Origin: BAIKAL-G1 sp943369525
Lineage (GTDB): Bacteria; Cyanobacteriota; Cyanobacteriia; PCC-6307; Cyanobiaceae
Assembly (NCBI GenBank): GCA_943369525.1
Contig: CALRNL020000002.1
Coordinates: 62,001 to 126,000, forward strand
Direction: 5' to 3'
DNA: 64,000 nt
Below, one piece after another: positions 1-7,703 of this stretch (the stretch's first letter is position 1; the number at the start of each line of letters is the position of its first letter). The position numbers and the translations under genes were made by a program. The notes below the pieces were generated by a model. That model was not told the DNA's origin, did not search any database, and saw only the letters and a list, made by a program, of their open reading frames with translations.

Positions 1-649
1 AGGCGTTGCGGGGGTTGGCGAAGGGGGCTTCGCCCTTGGCCAGGCGCTCCTGGTTGATGGCGGCAAAGGTGGCATCGGGGATCAGGGCCTCGCCGCGCAC
101 CTCCACCCAGGCGGGGGGATTCGACAGCTGCAGCCGCAACGGCACGCTGGCGATCGTGCGCACGTTGGCGGTGATCTCCTCGCCCCGCTCCCCGTCCCCC
201 CGGGTGGCGGCCCGCACCAGCAGGCCGTTCTCGTAGCTGAGGGCGAGGGCGTTGCCATCGATCTTGAGCTCCCCCACCATCTCCAGGGCCGGTAGGGGCG
301 CCCCCGGTTCCCCCTGGCGGTCGAGCACCTTGAGCAGGCGGCCATACCAGGCCCCTAGCTCCTCGATGCTGAAGGCGTTATCGAGGCTGAGCAGGCCGAT
401 GCGGTGCTCCACGCTGGTGAAGCCCTCCGCCGGGGTGCCGCCCACCCGCTGGGTGGGGCTGTCGGGGGTCACCAGGGCCGGGTCGGCGGTTTCTAGGTCG
501 AGCAGCTCCCGGTAAAGCTGGTCGTAGACCGCGTCTGGAAGCTCGGGGGCATCGAGCACGTAGTAGGCATGGGCGGCCCGGGTCAGCAGCCGCCGCAGTT
601 CAACAGCCCGGGCCTGCTGGGCGGTGGGGTCCGGGCTTGCCGCAGCCAT
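1..649 (-). CDS. ligA: NAD-dependent DNA ligase, N-terminal part (cut by window edge)
   Basis: NAD+-dependent DNA ligase seals nicks during replication and repair. About 216 codons are visible from the ATG at 649; the frame is open to base 1, so the rest lies outside the window. The N-terminal Ia region (AYYVLDAPELPDAVYDQLYREL, residues about 28-49) that recognises NMN is followed by the adenylation motif ELKIDGNA, whose lysine (about residue 129) would be the AMP-accepting residue. The preceding gene on the same strand ends four bases upstream, so the two are probably co-transcribed. Identity is confident; the nucleotidyltransferase core, OB fold, zinc finger and BRCT domains cannot be assessed here. 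Confidence 0.93.
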   Translation of the reverse strand, partial: MAAASPDPTAQQARAVELRRLLTRAAHAYYVLDAPELPDAVYDQLYRELLDLETADPALVTPDSPTQRVGGTPAEGFTSVEHRIGLLSLDNAFSIEELGAWYGRLLKVLDRQGEPGAPLPALEMVGELKIDGNALALSYENGLLVRAATRGDGERGEEITANVRTIASVPLRLQLSNPPAWVEVRGEALIPDATFAAINQERLAKGEAPFANPRNA

Positions 650-653
650 GGGC

Positions 654-1076
654 TTAGGCGGCCGCCACTTTGCTGATCCGCTCCACCTTCCAGGCGTTCT
701 CCACCTTGGTGAAGGTGAAGTCGAGGGGCAGTTCGTCCTTGTTCTCGGCCTTGAGCTTGACGGTGAGGATCACCTGGCCCTCCTGCAGCCGGGGCCGGCC
801 CGATTTGAGGTTGTTGTACTTGTTGAGCTGCAGGCTGGCCAGAAAGCGCAAGAACTGCTGGCGGTTGACGTGGGAGCGGTAGTTCTTGGTGGTGAGCAGG
901 TAGGCCGCATCCACCCGTCCCGAGGCCACCTGGGTAAAGAACTGCTTGATCAGCGGGTTGATGCCCCGGGCGCTGAGCACCAGGCGCACGGCGCTAATCG
1001 TCCAGTAGAGCAACAGGCCACCGGCCCCTGCCAGCAGCACCTTGGTGCCAATTCCCTGTGCCAGGCCCCAGTCCAT
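654..1076 (-). CDS. Membrane-anchored conserved hypothetical protein
   Basis: A 140-residue protein with one N-terminal membrane segment (about residues 8-30, TKVLLAGAGGLLLYW region) followed by a soluble domain of about 100 residues with alternating hydrophobic strands (LTVKLKAENKDELPLDFTFTKVENAWKVERI). The layout resembles small cyanobacterial membrane-anchored proteins with an NTF2-like or DUF4864-like tail, but I do not recognise a specific family. I chose the ATG at 1076, which places the membrane segment near the N-terminus; an in-frame ATG at 1118 would add 14 residues. It ends four bases before the ligA start and is likely co-transcribed with it. Function unknown. Confidence 0.7.
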   Translation of the reverse strand: MDWGLAQGIGTKVLLAGAGGLLLYWTISAVRLVLSARGINPLIKQFFTQVASGRVDAAYLLTTKNYRSHVNRQQFLRFLASLQLNKYNNLKSGRPRLQEGQVILTVKLKAENKDELPLDFTFTKVENAWKVERISKVAAA

Positions 1077-1147
1077 TGCGTCGATCCGTCCATTGCGGCC
1101 CCCGAGTCTGACCGACAACCCCGCCAGACTGGGGGCGACTGGCTGAG

Positions 1148-1702
1148 TTGCGCCAACCCGTGCCCCTGGAGCCCCTCCTGCCCCTGTTCCACCGCCTCAA
1201 CCGGGAGCACTTCGAAGGCAGCCTCGCCCCCGGCGGCTGCAGCTTGGTGGCGGTGCGCTGGAGCGACGGCCGCATGACCCGCACGGCCGGCCTCTATCGC
1301 AGCGGCCGCCTCGCCGATGGCCGCGACCTCTGCGAGATCGTGTTGTCCCGTCCCCTGCTCGACCTCCTGCCCCGGGAGGCCACCCTCAGCACCCTTTGCC
1401 ACGAGATGGTGCACGCCTGGGTCGATCGGGTGCTAGGTGTCCGGGAGGTCCATGGCCTCCAGTTCCGGGCCCGCATGGACCAGATCAACCGGGCCCAGAA
1501 CGGGTTCCAGCTGAGCGTGCGCCACCGCTTTCCCGTGCCGGCAGCCCAGGCCCGCTGGTTGGCCCATTGCCCTTGCTGCGGCCAGGCGGCTCCCTATCGC
1601 CGCCGGGTCAAGGGGGTGGCTTGCCGCCCCTGCTGCGATCGCCTCCACGGCGGCCGCTGGCATGCCAGCTGCCAGTTGATCTTCCGCGCCGCAGCCGCCT
1701 AG
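1148..1702 (+). CDS. SprT-like zinc metallopeptidase family protein
   Basis: The 184-residue protein has the SprT layout: an N-terminal helical segment (LFHRLNREHFEGSL), a zinc site CHEMVHAW (H85, E86, H89), a third histidine in EVHGLQF (H102), and a C-terminal zinc ribbon (CPCCG then CRPCC, about residues 141-163). Eukaryotic SprT/Spartan proteases cleave DNA-protein crosslinks; the role of bacterial SprT proteins is less clear. The start shown is TTG at 1148, the first candidate before the conserved region; another start nearby is possible. It is divergent from the ligA-side genes, with about 70 bases between them. Confidence 0.85.
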   Translation: MRQPVPLEPLLPLFHRLNREHFEGSLAPGGCSLVAVRWSDGRMTRTAGLYRSGRLADGRDLCEIVLSRPLLDLLPREATLSTLCHEMVHAWVDRVLGVREVHGLQFRARMDQINRAQNGFQLSVRHRFPVPAAQARWLAHCPCCGQAAPYRRRVKGVACRPCCDRLHGGRWHASCQLIFRAAAA

Positions 1703-1732
1703 GGTCCGCCTACCCCTAGCTGCCGCCCCGCC

Positions 1733-1867
1733 ATGGGCACCTTCCTTTGGGTGCTTCAGTTCAGCGGCCTCGGCATCACCTTGGTGGGCCTGGGGCGTGA
1801 GCAGCTGTTGCGGGCGCGGGCCCGGCGGCTGACCCTCCCCCATCACGCCGCCGCCCCTGTGCCCTAG
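1733..1867 (+). CDS. Small hypothetical protein with a hydrophobic N-terminus
   Basis: An ATG-initiated frame of 44 codons sits in the gap between the SprT-like gene and the next hypothetical. It starts with a hydrophobic stretch (LWVLQFSGLGITLVGLG, about residues 5-21), followed by arginines (REQLLRARARR), as in a single-pass membrane peptide with a cytoplasmic basic tail. It fills the gap neatly and has the same high third-position GC as its neighbours. I do not recognise it, and so short a frame could be chance. Confidence 0.4.
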   Translation: MGTFLWVLQFSGLGITLVGLGREQLLRARARRLTLPHHAAAPVP

Positions 1868-1885
1868 GCGCTTTAGCCTGGGGCC

Positions 1886-2965
1886 ATGCCGGATTTCGAC
1901 CGCTCTCCGCGCCGCCGTTACGCCGCTTCAGACGGGGGCGGCGCTGAGCTGCGCCCCAGCCAACGCCTCCCCCAGCGACCGGGCCAGCGGCCCGAGTCCC
2001 GCGAACCCCGCTTCGATCAGCGGCTGGACCAGTGGTTGGCGACGGGTCGCCAGCTCGTCGATGGCGTGGCGGGGGCCAGGCCGGGCTCCCGGGCCAGCGG
2101 TCGCCCCCAGCCGGGGGGGCGAGCCGGTGGGCTGCCCCGCCCGGGCGGCCTGGGCCGCTGGGTGGAAGACAAGCTCGATTGGCTGCTTGAAGACGACGAC
2201 GGCTGGCGAGAGCCCTGGGAGGAGCCGGCCCCCGGAAGCCGTGGTCGCTCGAGCGAGCAGGCCTGGGGCCCATCGGGCGCCTGGTCCGGCTCCGCGGGCT
2301 GGTCCAGCGCCGCCGCCGAGCCGGCCGACTTCCGCGACTCCTCCTGGGCCCAGGGTCCAGCCGGGGCCGCCTTTAACCCCGCCCCGGAGCCGGATCCCTG
2401 GGCCCCCCCCTCCAGCCGCCCCACCCGCGGCCAAGGGTCCACCAACCCGAGCCCGAGCCCGGCGTCTAGCCCGACCGGTGGGCCAGGGTCAGGCGCGGCG
2501 GCCCCTCCCCAGGCCCCCATGGATTGGCGCCAGGATTTCTCAGCGCCTGGCCAAACGGCCGTGCGCCAGGCCCCCCAAGTCCAACCCACGCAACGCCGCC
2601 CCCTGGAGGCCCTTTCCCGCCGGGCTACCCCGCTGTTGCCGCCGCGATCGCCTGGGCCCGAGGCGCAGGAGCTGGCGGGGGACTGGTCCCAGGAGTGGCC
2701 CGATGACGCCAGTTTTACGGTGGCCCGTTGGCAGCGGCCAGCCGGCCCGGATCCCCAGGCCCAGGCCCCGCTGCCCCTGCAACCTTCGCTACGGCCGCCT
2801 GGTCCCGGTCCTGGGCACGCCTCCGATCCCGTTGACCAGGCGGATCAGCCCTGGCTAGGGCGCCCGATGCCGGGAGCCCAGGAGGGGGCGCCGCCGGCCA
2901 ATGCACCTGCGGCCGGCCCTGGCCGGCCCGTTCCCCGCTCCACCCGCAGGCGCCCGGGGGCCTAA
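1886..2965 (+). CDS. Proline/glycine-rich hypothetical protein
   Basis: A 359-residue protein whose first 110 residues contain ordered-looking sequence (DQRLDQWLATGRQLVDGV, then GRWVEDKLDWLLEDDDGW), while the remainder is low-complexity and rich in Pro, Gly, Ala and Ser, probably disordered. The conserved-looking N-terminal part suggests a real cyanobacterial gene rather than chance high-GC coding. There is no signal peptide or membrane segment. It follows the 44-codon frame by 18 bases. Function unknown. Confidence 0.65.
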   Translation: MPDFDRSPRRRYAASDGGGAELRPSQRLPQRPGQRPESREPRFDQRLDQWLATGRQLVDGVAGARPGSRASGRPQPGGRAGGLPRPGGLGRWVEDKLDWLLEDDDGWREPWEEPAPGSRGRSSEQAWGPSGAWSGSAGWSSAAAEPADFRDSSWAQGPAGAAFNPAPEPDPWAPPSSRPTRGQGSTNPSPSPASSPTGGPGSGAAAPPQAPMDWRQDFSAPGQTAVRQAPQVQPTQRRPLEALSRRATPLLPPRSPGPEAQELAGDWSQEWPDDASFTVARWQRPAGPDPQAQAPLPLQPSLRPPGPGPGHASDPVDQADQPWLGRPMPGAQEGAPPANAPAAGPGRPVPRSTRRRPGA

Positions 2966-2982
2966 ACCGGCCCAATGCTCCG

Positions 2983-3573
2983 TTAGCTGGCCAGGGGCAC
3001 GCTGCCGTTGCTGTGGTTGGTGCGCCGGGCTCCCACCCGGGGACTGATGGGCTTGGACAGGGAGCTGGCGTTGGCGCCGGAGGCTGGATTGGGGCTGCTG
3101 GACGGCCGGGGGGGGCTGACCTGGAAGCTGCAGCCGATCGCCCGCAGTTGCTGGTTCACCGGCTCCACCAGCTCCCGGGGCATGTCGTCGGCCATTTGGG
3201 CGGCGGAGGTGCTGATCGAAGGGGAGCCGGCATCGAGGGCCGAGAGCAGGGCCACCCATTGCTCCACCAGGGTGGTGTGCTGCATCGGCACCAGCCCGCC
3301 GGCCTCAAGGATGGTGCAGCAGCCCTGGCGCTGCCAGAGGGCATGGCGGCTGCCGTGCTGGGGATGGCGCTGGTAGGCGAGTTTGTCGTCCAGGGCCCGC
3401 CGGCTGGGCTGGCCGTCGTGATCGCGCAGGCCTGCGTCGCTGAGCAGCCGGCCGCAATGGACCGCTGAGATGCCGTAGATGCGTCCCAAACCCGTGAGCG
3501 TGAGCCAGGGGGCAGGGCCGGCGCCGATGGGGAGCTCCATGGGAATGCAGCAATCTCGATTCATGCTGGCCAT
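2983..3573 (-). CDS. Conserved hypothetical protein, possible DNA-binding N-terminus
   Basis: About 196 residues. The N-terminal half (PWLTLTGLGRIYGISAVHCGRLL) looks like a short helix-turn-helix-type segment, followed by a cysteine/histidine-containing middle (RHALWQRQGCCTILEAGGL) and a Ser/Pro-rich, probably disordered tail. In-frame ATGs exist at 3573 and 3564 and a TTG at 3591; I use 3573. It is convergent with the preceding plus-strand gene, with 17 bases between their ends. I do not recognise the family, and the DNA-binding suggestion is only from the helix pattern. Confidence 0.6.
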   Translation of the reverse strand: MASMNRDCCIPMELPIGAGPAPWLTLTGLGRIYGISAVHCGRLLSDAGLRDHDGQPSRRALDDKLAYQRHPQHGSRHALWQRQGCCTILEAGGLVPMQHTTLVEQWVALLSALDAGSPSISTSAAQMADDMPRELVEPVNQQLRAIGCSFQVSPPRPSSSPNPASGANASSLSKPISPRVGARRTNHSNGSVPLAS

Positions 3574-3619
3574 CGCCCCAGGTGGCGACAACCTGTCAAG
3601 GGCCGATGGCGGCGAGCTG

Positions 3620-4282
3620 TTACAGAGTTTGCAAATCGTTGTGTTGCAATCCTGACGCGCCGCCGCGGCAGCCGTCCCTTAGGGAGTTGGCGGCGCCCTG
3701 GCTCGGGCCCAGCCAGCGCTCCAGTTGGGGCGAAAACACTTCGCGGATCACGGTCAGTTCCTTGCCGCCACGGAAGAAGCGGTAATGGCGGCTCCAGAAG
3801 GGGCCTCCCTGGCCAAACCGCTCCTCCAGCCAGGGGGCGTCCACCTGGGCCAGGCCATCCACCTCCCGGTAGAGCTCGGCCCGGTTCGCCGTGAGGCTGT
3901 GCCAAATCGGTTGGTGGCGCTGGCCCAGGTGCCGCTCGGCCTGCTCCTGGTTCCACCAGCTCTCGGCCCAGGCCAGGCAGTCCTCGCCGCAACGCAGCCA
4001 CACCTGGCGTCGCAGCAGGGGCGGCGCTAGCTCCGCCACCTCAGCCGGAGCCCCGGGCCCGGCGAGGGGCTCCGGTTCCATGGCGACCAGCTCCACGTCC
4101 ACCGCCAGGCCGGTGAGCAGGTGCAGGTGGCGGGTGGGGCTGCCATCGCCTAGGAGCAACAGGCGCCATGGGCCTCTCAGCTGCTCGCCGGCCCTGGCCG
4201 CCACCACCTCCTGAAAGGGGGCCTGCCAGAGGACCCGGGGGGAGTTCAGCAGCCTGGAGGGTAAGGGTGGGGACGGGGTCAT
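3620..4282 (-). CDS. Chorismate lyase (cyanobacterial DUF98-type)
   Basis: This 220-residue protein resembles the cyanobacterial chorismate pyruvate-lyase family, which makes 4-hydroxybenzoate from chorismate for the plastoquinone head group. Supporting stretches are LRRQVWLRCGEDCLAWAESWWN, then IWHSLTANRAELYREV, and a C-terminal part (FWSRHYRFFRGGKELTVIREVFSP) with the conserved Arg and Glu residues typical of the fold. Length fits the family. The ATG at 4282 gives a plausible N-terminus (LNSPRVLWQAPFQEV). It lies 46 bases downstream of the minus-strand gene at 3573 in gene order and could share its transcript. Confidence 0.8.
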   Translation of the reverse strand: MTPSPPLPSRLLNSPRVLWQAPFQEVVAARAGEQLRGPWRLLLLGDGSPTRHLHLLTGLAVDVELVAMEPEPLAGPGAPAEVAELAPPLLRRQVWLRCGEDCLAWAESWWNQEQAERHLGQRHQPIWHSLTANRAELYREVDGLAQVDAPWLEERFGQGGPFWSRHYRFFRGGKELTVIREVFSPQLERWLGPSQGAANSLRDGCRGGASGLQHNDLQTL

Positions 4283-4345
4283 GGGCCTTGATCCGGCCAG
4301 GGCCAGGGGCCGCTTTGGGCCGTTCAGGCTAGGCAGCGCTCCCGC

Positions 4346-5290
4346 TTAGAAGCCGTTGCTGATGGCGATCCGCCGTTGCACGCCGCCCCGCTCGATCAAG
4401 GCCGAATCGGCGGCGGTGGCAACCAGGCGCCAGCCGCTGGAGCCGATCAGCTCGCCCACCAGGGCATTGGTGGAGCTGCTGCCCATCTGGAAGATGGCCG
4501 AGCCCGGCCGTCCCGCTACCTGCACCACCCCCACCAGTTCGGGGGAGCTCCCCTGGGCGGGCTGGGCCTGGCGGCCCGCCGGACTGGCCGGGGAAGCCGA
4601 ACCACTGGCTGGCGGGGCGGGCCGGTTGAGCGGACCAGCCACGGGCACCCTCAGCACCTCAGGCTGGCTGGGGCCGGGCCGTAGTGCTCCAGGCAGCTCG
4701 GCCAGCTGCTGGATCCAGGGTTCATCCGGCGGCGGTGGCGGCAGGGCGCTGGCCGTTGAGGCAGCTGCAGCCGCGCTGTCCTTCGGGTCGGCCAGGTCGG
4801 GGGAGGTCTTGGCGTTGCTGGAGCCTGGGGGGCTGGCGCCGGAGGCCTGGGTTGCCGAGGAATCGGCCGTGCCCAGGCCCTTAAGGCGTTCCAGCAGCCA
4901 GAGGGTGCGTTCCTGGCGGAGGTCGAGGCTGGCCTGGTTCCAGCCGTGCCAGCACACCAGCGAGGCGGACCCCGTCAGCACTGCCAGGGATCCCAGGGCC
5001 AGCAGCTTGTGCTGGGGAGGGGTGGCCTGGTTCCAGGTCGCTAAGCGCCCGGACAACCGCCCAGATCCGGGCCAGCGGCCCGGCCGCGGGCTCCCGGCCG
5101 ATCGGGCTGGGCCCCCAGTCCAGAACGAAGCCCCGCGCCAGGGGCCCCCAGGCCGCGACGCCCCGGGGGCCGGCGAGGGTTCTTCCCGCACCTGCACCTC
5201 GATCATCGGCTCACTGGCGGCGGCCCTAGGGGGGGGGAGTCCGGGGGGATGGTGATAGGCCTGGGCAGCGTGACTGAACACCCGGTCCAT
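4346..5290 (-). CDS. Membrane-anchored protein with a GspC/PilP-like C-terminal domain
   Basis: A 314-residue protein from the ATG at 5290; a TTG at 5389 would extend it by 33 residues. A Pro-rich cytoplasmic N-terminus leads to one membrane segment (about residues 95-115, LLALGSLAVLTGSASLVC), then a long Ala/Pro/Ser-rich linker, and a compact C-terminal domain (about 250-314: ELVGVVQVAGRPGSAIFQ ... GELIGSSGWRLVATAADSALIERGGVQRRI). That order (anchor, linker, small beta domain that reads a value and gives it an IG-S-GW turn) resembles the inner-membrane connector proteins GspC/PilP of type II secretion and type IV pili. No other pilus genes are nearby, so a role in that machinery is inferred. 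Confidence 0.65.
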   Translation of the reverse strand: MDRVFSHAAQAYHHPPGLPPPRAAASEPMIEVQVREEPSPAPGASRPGGPWRGASFWTGGPARSAGSPRPGRWPGSGRLSGRLATWNQATPPQHKLLALGSLAVLTGSASLVCWHGWNQASLDLRQERTLWLLERLKGLGTADSSATQASGASPPGSSNAKTSPDLADPKDSAAAAASTASALPPPPPDEPWIQQLAELPGALRPGPSQPEVLRVPVAGPLNRPAPPASGSASPASPAGRQAQPAQGSSPELVGVVQVAGRPGSAIFQMGSSSTNALVGELIGSSGWRLVATAADSALIERGGVQRRIAISNGF

Positions 5291-5505
5291 CACCTGTTCA
5301 GCCTTCAGCTCCCAGAAGGCCCTGGAAGGGTTGATGGCACGTCGCGTCACCAACGGCAGGCCCAGTTTTGGGAGACAGACTAACGGCAACGGCCAGGTTT
5401 GGCTCCCCCAGCCCTACCCAGGCGCATGACTGATGGCCCAGGGCGGGCTACTGAGCACGGGCTTGTGGGGATGCGCCAATGGGGACGGGCTACTCGGGCC
5501 TGTCT

Positions 5506-7473
5506 TCAGCCGGCCGCAGCCTGGGTAGCAGCTTGGCCAGGTTCCGGCTGGGGCCCGTGGCCAGCCCGTTGGCGCTGCTGTTGTAGCTCCAGCCAGAGCA
5601 TCAAAGCTGTGATGTCCGCCGGACTGACGCCGGGCAGGCGGGCGGCCTGGCCCAGGGTGAGGGGCTGGCGCAGGGCCAGTTTTTCGCGGGCTTCGCGCGA
5701 GAGGGTGGCCAGGGAGGCGTAATCGATATCGGCGGGAATCGGCCGGTGCTCCTGTTTTTTCTGGCGATCAATCTGCTGTTGCTGGCGGGCCAGGTAGCCG
5801 CTGTATTTGATCGTGATTTCGGCGGCTTCGCCCACCTCGATCGGCAGTTCGGCAGCGGCCAGACCATGGCGCACCAGGTCCCGGGCGTGGATGCCGGGGC
5901 GGCGCAGTAGGTCGGCCAGGGTGATGGAACCCTTGATCGGCGCGCCGGTTTCGGCCGCCACCGCCGCCGCCGCCGGATCGCTGGCCTTGAGCCGCACCGT
6001 TTCCAGGCGCCGGGTTTCCGTTGCGATCGCCGCCAACTTCTCCGTAAAAATCTGCCAGCGCCGGTCATCCACCAAGCCCAGCTCCCGGCCCAGGGGCGTG
6101 AGGCGCTGGTCGGCGTTGTCGCCCCGCAGCACCAGCCGGTATTCGCTGCGGCTGGTCAGCACCCGGTAGGGCTCGCGCAGGTCCTTGGTCACCAGGTCGT
6201 CAATCATGGTGCCGATGTAGCTGCCTTCCCGCGGGAAGTGCACCGGCGCCTGGCCGCCGAGGTGGCGCGCGGCATTGAGGCCCGCCACCAGGCCCTGGGC
6301 GGCCGCTTCTTCGTAGCCAGTGGTGCCATTGAGCTGGCCGGCCGTAAACAGCCCAGCCACCCGCTTGGTCATCAGGGAGGGCAGTAGCTGGGTGGCAGGC
6401 AGCACGTCGTAGTCGACGGCGTAGGCGGGCCGCAGCATCACGCAGTGCTCCAGCCCCGGCAGGGTGCGCAGCAATTCCAGTTGCAACCGTTCCGGCAGGC
6501 CGGTGGAGAAGCCCTGGATGTAGAGCTCCGGGGTGTCGCGGCCTTCCGGCTCGAGGAAGATCTGGTGGCTGTCCTTATCGGCGAAGCGCACGATCTTGTC
6601 CTCGATCGAGGGGCAGTAGCGGGGGCCCTTGCTGTCGATGAAGCCGCCATAGATCGGCGTGAGATGGAGGTTGTCGCGGATTAGCTGGTGGGTGGCGGCC
6701 GTGGTGCGGGTGATGTGGCAAGCCATCTGCTCGCCGCTCACCCAGGCGGCGGGATCAAACGAAAAGAAGCGATCGGCCGCATCGCTGGGCTGCTCTTCCA
6801 GCTGGTCGAGGGCGACGCTGCGGCGATCAACCCGGGCTGGAGTGCCGGTTTTGAGCCGATCGAGGCGGAAGCCCAGGCCCACCAGGGCCTCGCTTAACCC
6901 TTCGGCCGCCTGTTCTCCGGCCCGGCCCGCCGCCATCGACTGGTTGCCCACCCAGATCTGGCCCCCTAGGAAGGTGCCGGTGGTGAGGATCACGGCCTGG
7001 GCGGCGTAGATGCTGCCGAAGTAGGTGCGCACGCCGGTGATCCGCAGGTCCCCGTTCTCGGCGCTGCCGGCGGTCTCCAGGCCGGTCACCATCGCCTCGC
7101 GCAGGGCGAGGTTGGGGGTGTGCTGCAGCAGTTGCAGCATCTGACGGGCGTACTGGCGTTTGTCGGTCTGGGCGCGTAGGGCCCAGACGGCCGGGCCGCG
7201 GCTGGCATTGAGCACCCGTTTCTGCAGGGCGGTGGCATCGGCGAGCCGGCCGATCACGCCGCCCAGGGCATCCACCTCATGCACCAGTTGGCTCTTGGCC
7301 GGACCGCCCACGGCCGGGTTGCAGGGCTGCCAGGCGATGCGATCGAGGTTGAGGCTGAACAGGGCCGTCGACAATCCCAGCCGGGCCGCTGCTAGGGCCG
7401 CTTCGCAGCCCGCATGGCCGCCCCCCACGACGATCAGGTCGAAGGATTCGCTGGCGGGACTGGGGGCGCTCAT
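5506..7473 (-). CDS. mnmG: tRNA uridine-5-carboxymethylaminomethyl(34) synthesis enzyme MnmG
   Basis: MnmG (GidA) acts with MnmE to modify the wobble uridine of certain tRNAs, using FAD and a folate. The 655-residue protein opens with the FAD-binding motif DLIVVGGGHAGCEAA (about residues 11-25), contains the family blocks CNPAVGGPAKSQLVHE and LKTGTPARVD, the central GRDTPELYIQGFSTGLP, and the C-terminal helical domain (TIKYSGYLARQQQQ ... IPADIDYASL). The ATG at 7473 fits family N-termini; the same frame continues upstream to 7566 without matching the family. Length and all landmarks are intact. mnmE is not in the window. Confidence 0.97.
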   Translation of the reverse strand: MSAPSPASESFDLIVVGGGHAGCEAALAAARLGLSTALFSLNLDRIAWQPCNPAVGGPAKSQLVHEVDALGGVIGRLADATALQKRVLNASRGPAVWALRAQTDKRQYARQMLQLLQHTPNLALREAMVTGLETAGSAENGDLRITGVRTYFGSIYAAQAVILTTGTFLGGQIWVGNQSMAAGRAGEQAAEGLSEALVGLGFRLDRLKTGTPARVDRRSVALDQLEEQPSDAADRFFSFDPAAWVSGEQMACHITRTTAATHQLIRDNLHLTPIYGGFIDSKGPRYCPSIEDKIVRFADKDSHQIFLEPEGRDTPELYIQGFSTGLPERLQLELLRTLPGLEHCVMLRPAYAVDYDVLPATQLLPSLMTKRVAGLFTAGQLNGTTGYEEAAAQGLVAGLNAARHLGGQAPVHFPREGSYIGTMIDDLVTKDLREPYRVLTSRSEYRLVLRGDNADQRLTPLGRELGLVDDRRWQIFTEKLAAIATETRRLETVRLKASDPAAAAVAAETGAPIKGSITLADLLRRPGIHARDLVRHGLAAAELPIEVGEAAEITIKYSGYLARQQQQIDRQKKQEHRPIPADIDYASLATLSREAREKLALRQPLTLGQAARLPGVSPADITALMLWLELQQQRQRAGHGPQPEPGQAATQAAAG

Positions 7474-7664
7474 GGGCTGGGGAGGTGGACGCTGGCTTCG
7501 GACTAGCCAATTGCGGCCCTTGGGGCGCCCCGGATGGGAGGGGGCTTGCACCTGGCCCGTTGGCACCGGGTCGCGGGCCCTGGGCCTCCAGATCCCTGGG
7601 CCGAAGGGGAATGGGGCAGATAGTGGGAGTTTACCGCCAAGTTCTGCAGTCCTGAACGGCAGAA

Positions 7665-7690
7665 CGCCCGCAGCTCTTGAGCTGCGGGCG
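7665..7690. repeat. Perfect 12-bp inverted repeat ahead of the desaturase gene
   Basis: Arms CGCCCGCAGCTC (7665-7676) and GAGCTGCGGGCG (7679-7690) are exact reverse complements around a 2-base centre. The desaturase ATG lies 14 bases downstream on the plus strand, and mnmG begins about 190 bases away on the minus strand. No T-run follows on either strand, so it is not a standard intrinsic terminator. It may form a hairpin in the desaturase leader or cruciform DNA, or be a binding site; the sequence alone cannot separate these. Confidence 0.55.
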
Positions 7691-7703
7691 CCATGCTGCT
7701 CCC

